In this document: positions 6,038 to 6,314 of the stretch, piece after piece
Layout of the letters: each line of letters begins with the position of its first letter
Numbering within the stretch: the stretch's first letter is position 1
NCBI GenBank assembly: GCA_029974855.1
Contig: JARKQO010000320.1
Coordinates: forward strand, 1-6,314
Source: Eubacteriales bacterium
GTDB taxonomy: Bacteria; Bacillota_A; Clostridia; Christensenellales; Aristaeellaceae
DNA: 6,314 nucleotides
Direction of reading: 5' to 3'
Notes under the pieces: model-generated
The model's database searches: none
What the model saw: the letters and a program-made list of their open reading frames with translations, nothing else
Told to the model about the DNA's origin: nothing
Made by a program: the position numbers and the translations under genes

Positions 6038-6314
6038 TCAGACTTGTGAAGCCCTATGTAACCTTCGAGGAAATGGCGGAGGACTTCAAGGAAATTCTGG
6101 ATTCCGGTATTCTGACCAAGGGGAAGTATGTGGCGGCTCTGGGGCAGGTGATCCGGGAGTATACCGGGGCGAAGTTCGCCTTTCCCACCACCTCCGCCAC
6201 CACCGCTTTGGCCATGGCCCTGAAGCTGGCCGAGGTGGGCCCGGGGGATGAGGTGCTGGTATCCGACTTCTCCTTTCCCGCGTCGGTGAACGTGATCGAG
6301 GACATCGGGGCCAG
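6034..6314 (+). CDS. Second DegT/DnrJ/EryC1/StrS-family aminotransferase, N-terminal part; 3' end outside window
   Basis: Translating from ATG6034 gives 93 residues that stay open to the right edge. The protein starts MIRLVKPYVTFEEMAEDF, then GILTKGKYV, TTSATTALAMALKL and GPGDEVLVSDFSFPASVN. These correspond to the N-terminal arm, the PLP-phosphate loop (TTSATTAL, in place of GNGTDAL in the first aminotransferase) and the GDEVxxxxxxFxA region of DegT-family enzymes. The catalytic lysine and PLP aspartate lie beyond the window. The ATGA overlap with the SDR stop and AGGAAG near 6018-6023 support this start. It is clearly different from the aminotransferase at 664-1860, so it probably acts on a different keto-sugar, presumably the SDR product. 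Because it runs off the edge, integrity of the gene cannot be judged. Confidence 0.88.
   Translation, partial: MIRLVKPYVTFEEMAEDFKEILDSGILTKGKYVAALGQVIREYTGAKFAFPTTSATTALAMALKLAEVGPGDEVLVSDFSFPASVNVIEDIGA

Noticed and set aside
1..6314. Defence system, mobile element, CRISPR or RNA-gene content
   Set aside because: No transposase, integrase, terminal repeats, regular spacer repeats, or tRNA/rRNA-like stretch was seen; all genes fit sugar-nucleotide and glycan metabolism.

Overview
The window is a GC-rich bacterial segment with eight protein genes, all on the + strand and packed like one operon. The largest gap between genes is 56 bases, two junctions overlap, and nothing resembles a terminator or internal promoter. 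No RNA gene, insertion sequence, CRISPR array or long repeat was seen, and no stretch over 300 bases lacks a gene. Strong purine-rich ribosome sites (AAGGAG, AGGAGG), a TTG start and the style of the proteins suggest a GC-rich Firmicute, perhaps a gut Clostridia lineage such as Oscillospiraceae. That placement is inference; there is no taxonomic marker here.

Layout: (1) bases 3-635, the C-terminal part of a multi-pass membrane protein, cut by the left edge; (2) 664-1860, a PLP-dependent nucleotide-sugar aminotransferase (DegT/DnrJ/EryC1/StrS family); (3) 1864-2406, a left-handed beta-helix N-acetyltransferase of the WbpD/WlbB type with a cysteine-rich tail; (4) 2463-3464, a Gfo/Idh/MocA sugar dehydrogenase; (5) 3457-4398, a membrane-anchored GT2 glycosyltransferase of the polyprenyl-phosphate type (GtrB/ArnC/DPM1-like); (6) 4441-5028, a second beta-helix acyltransferase; (7) 5075-6037, an extended SDR epimerase/dehydratase with a TTG start; (8) 6034-6314, the N-terminus of a second DegT-family aminotransferase, cut by the right edge.

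Working model: genes 2-4 have the three activities of the WbpB-WbpE-WbpD pathway (C3 oxidation, transamination, N-acetylation), so they probably make a 3-acetamido UDP-sugar. Genes 7-8, perhaps with gene 6, look like a second module in which an SDR makes or rearranges a keto-sugar that is then aminated. Gene 5 would load a sugar onto undecaprenyl phosphate at the inner face of the membrane. Gene 1 could belong to the membrane machinery that uses such a donor. The whole is best read as part of a cell-surface polysaccharide or glycan-modification locus. The enzyme families are recognisable; the exact sugars, the acceptor and the way the two modules join are unknown and are the main open question.
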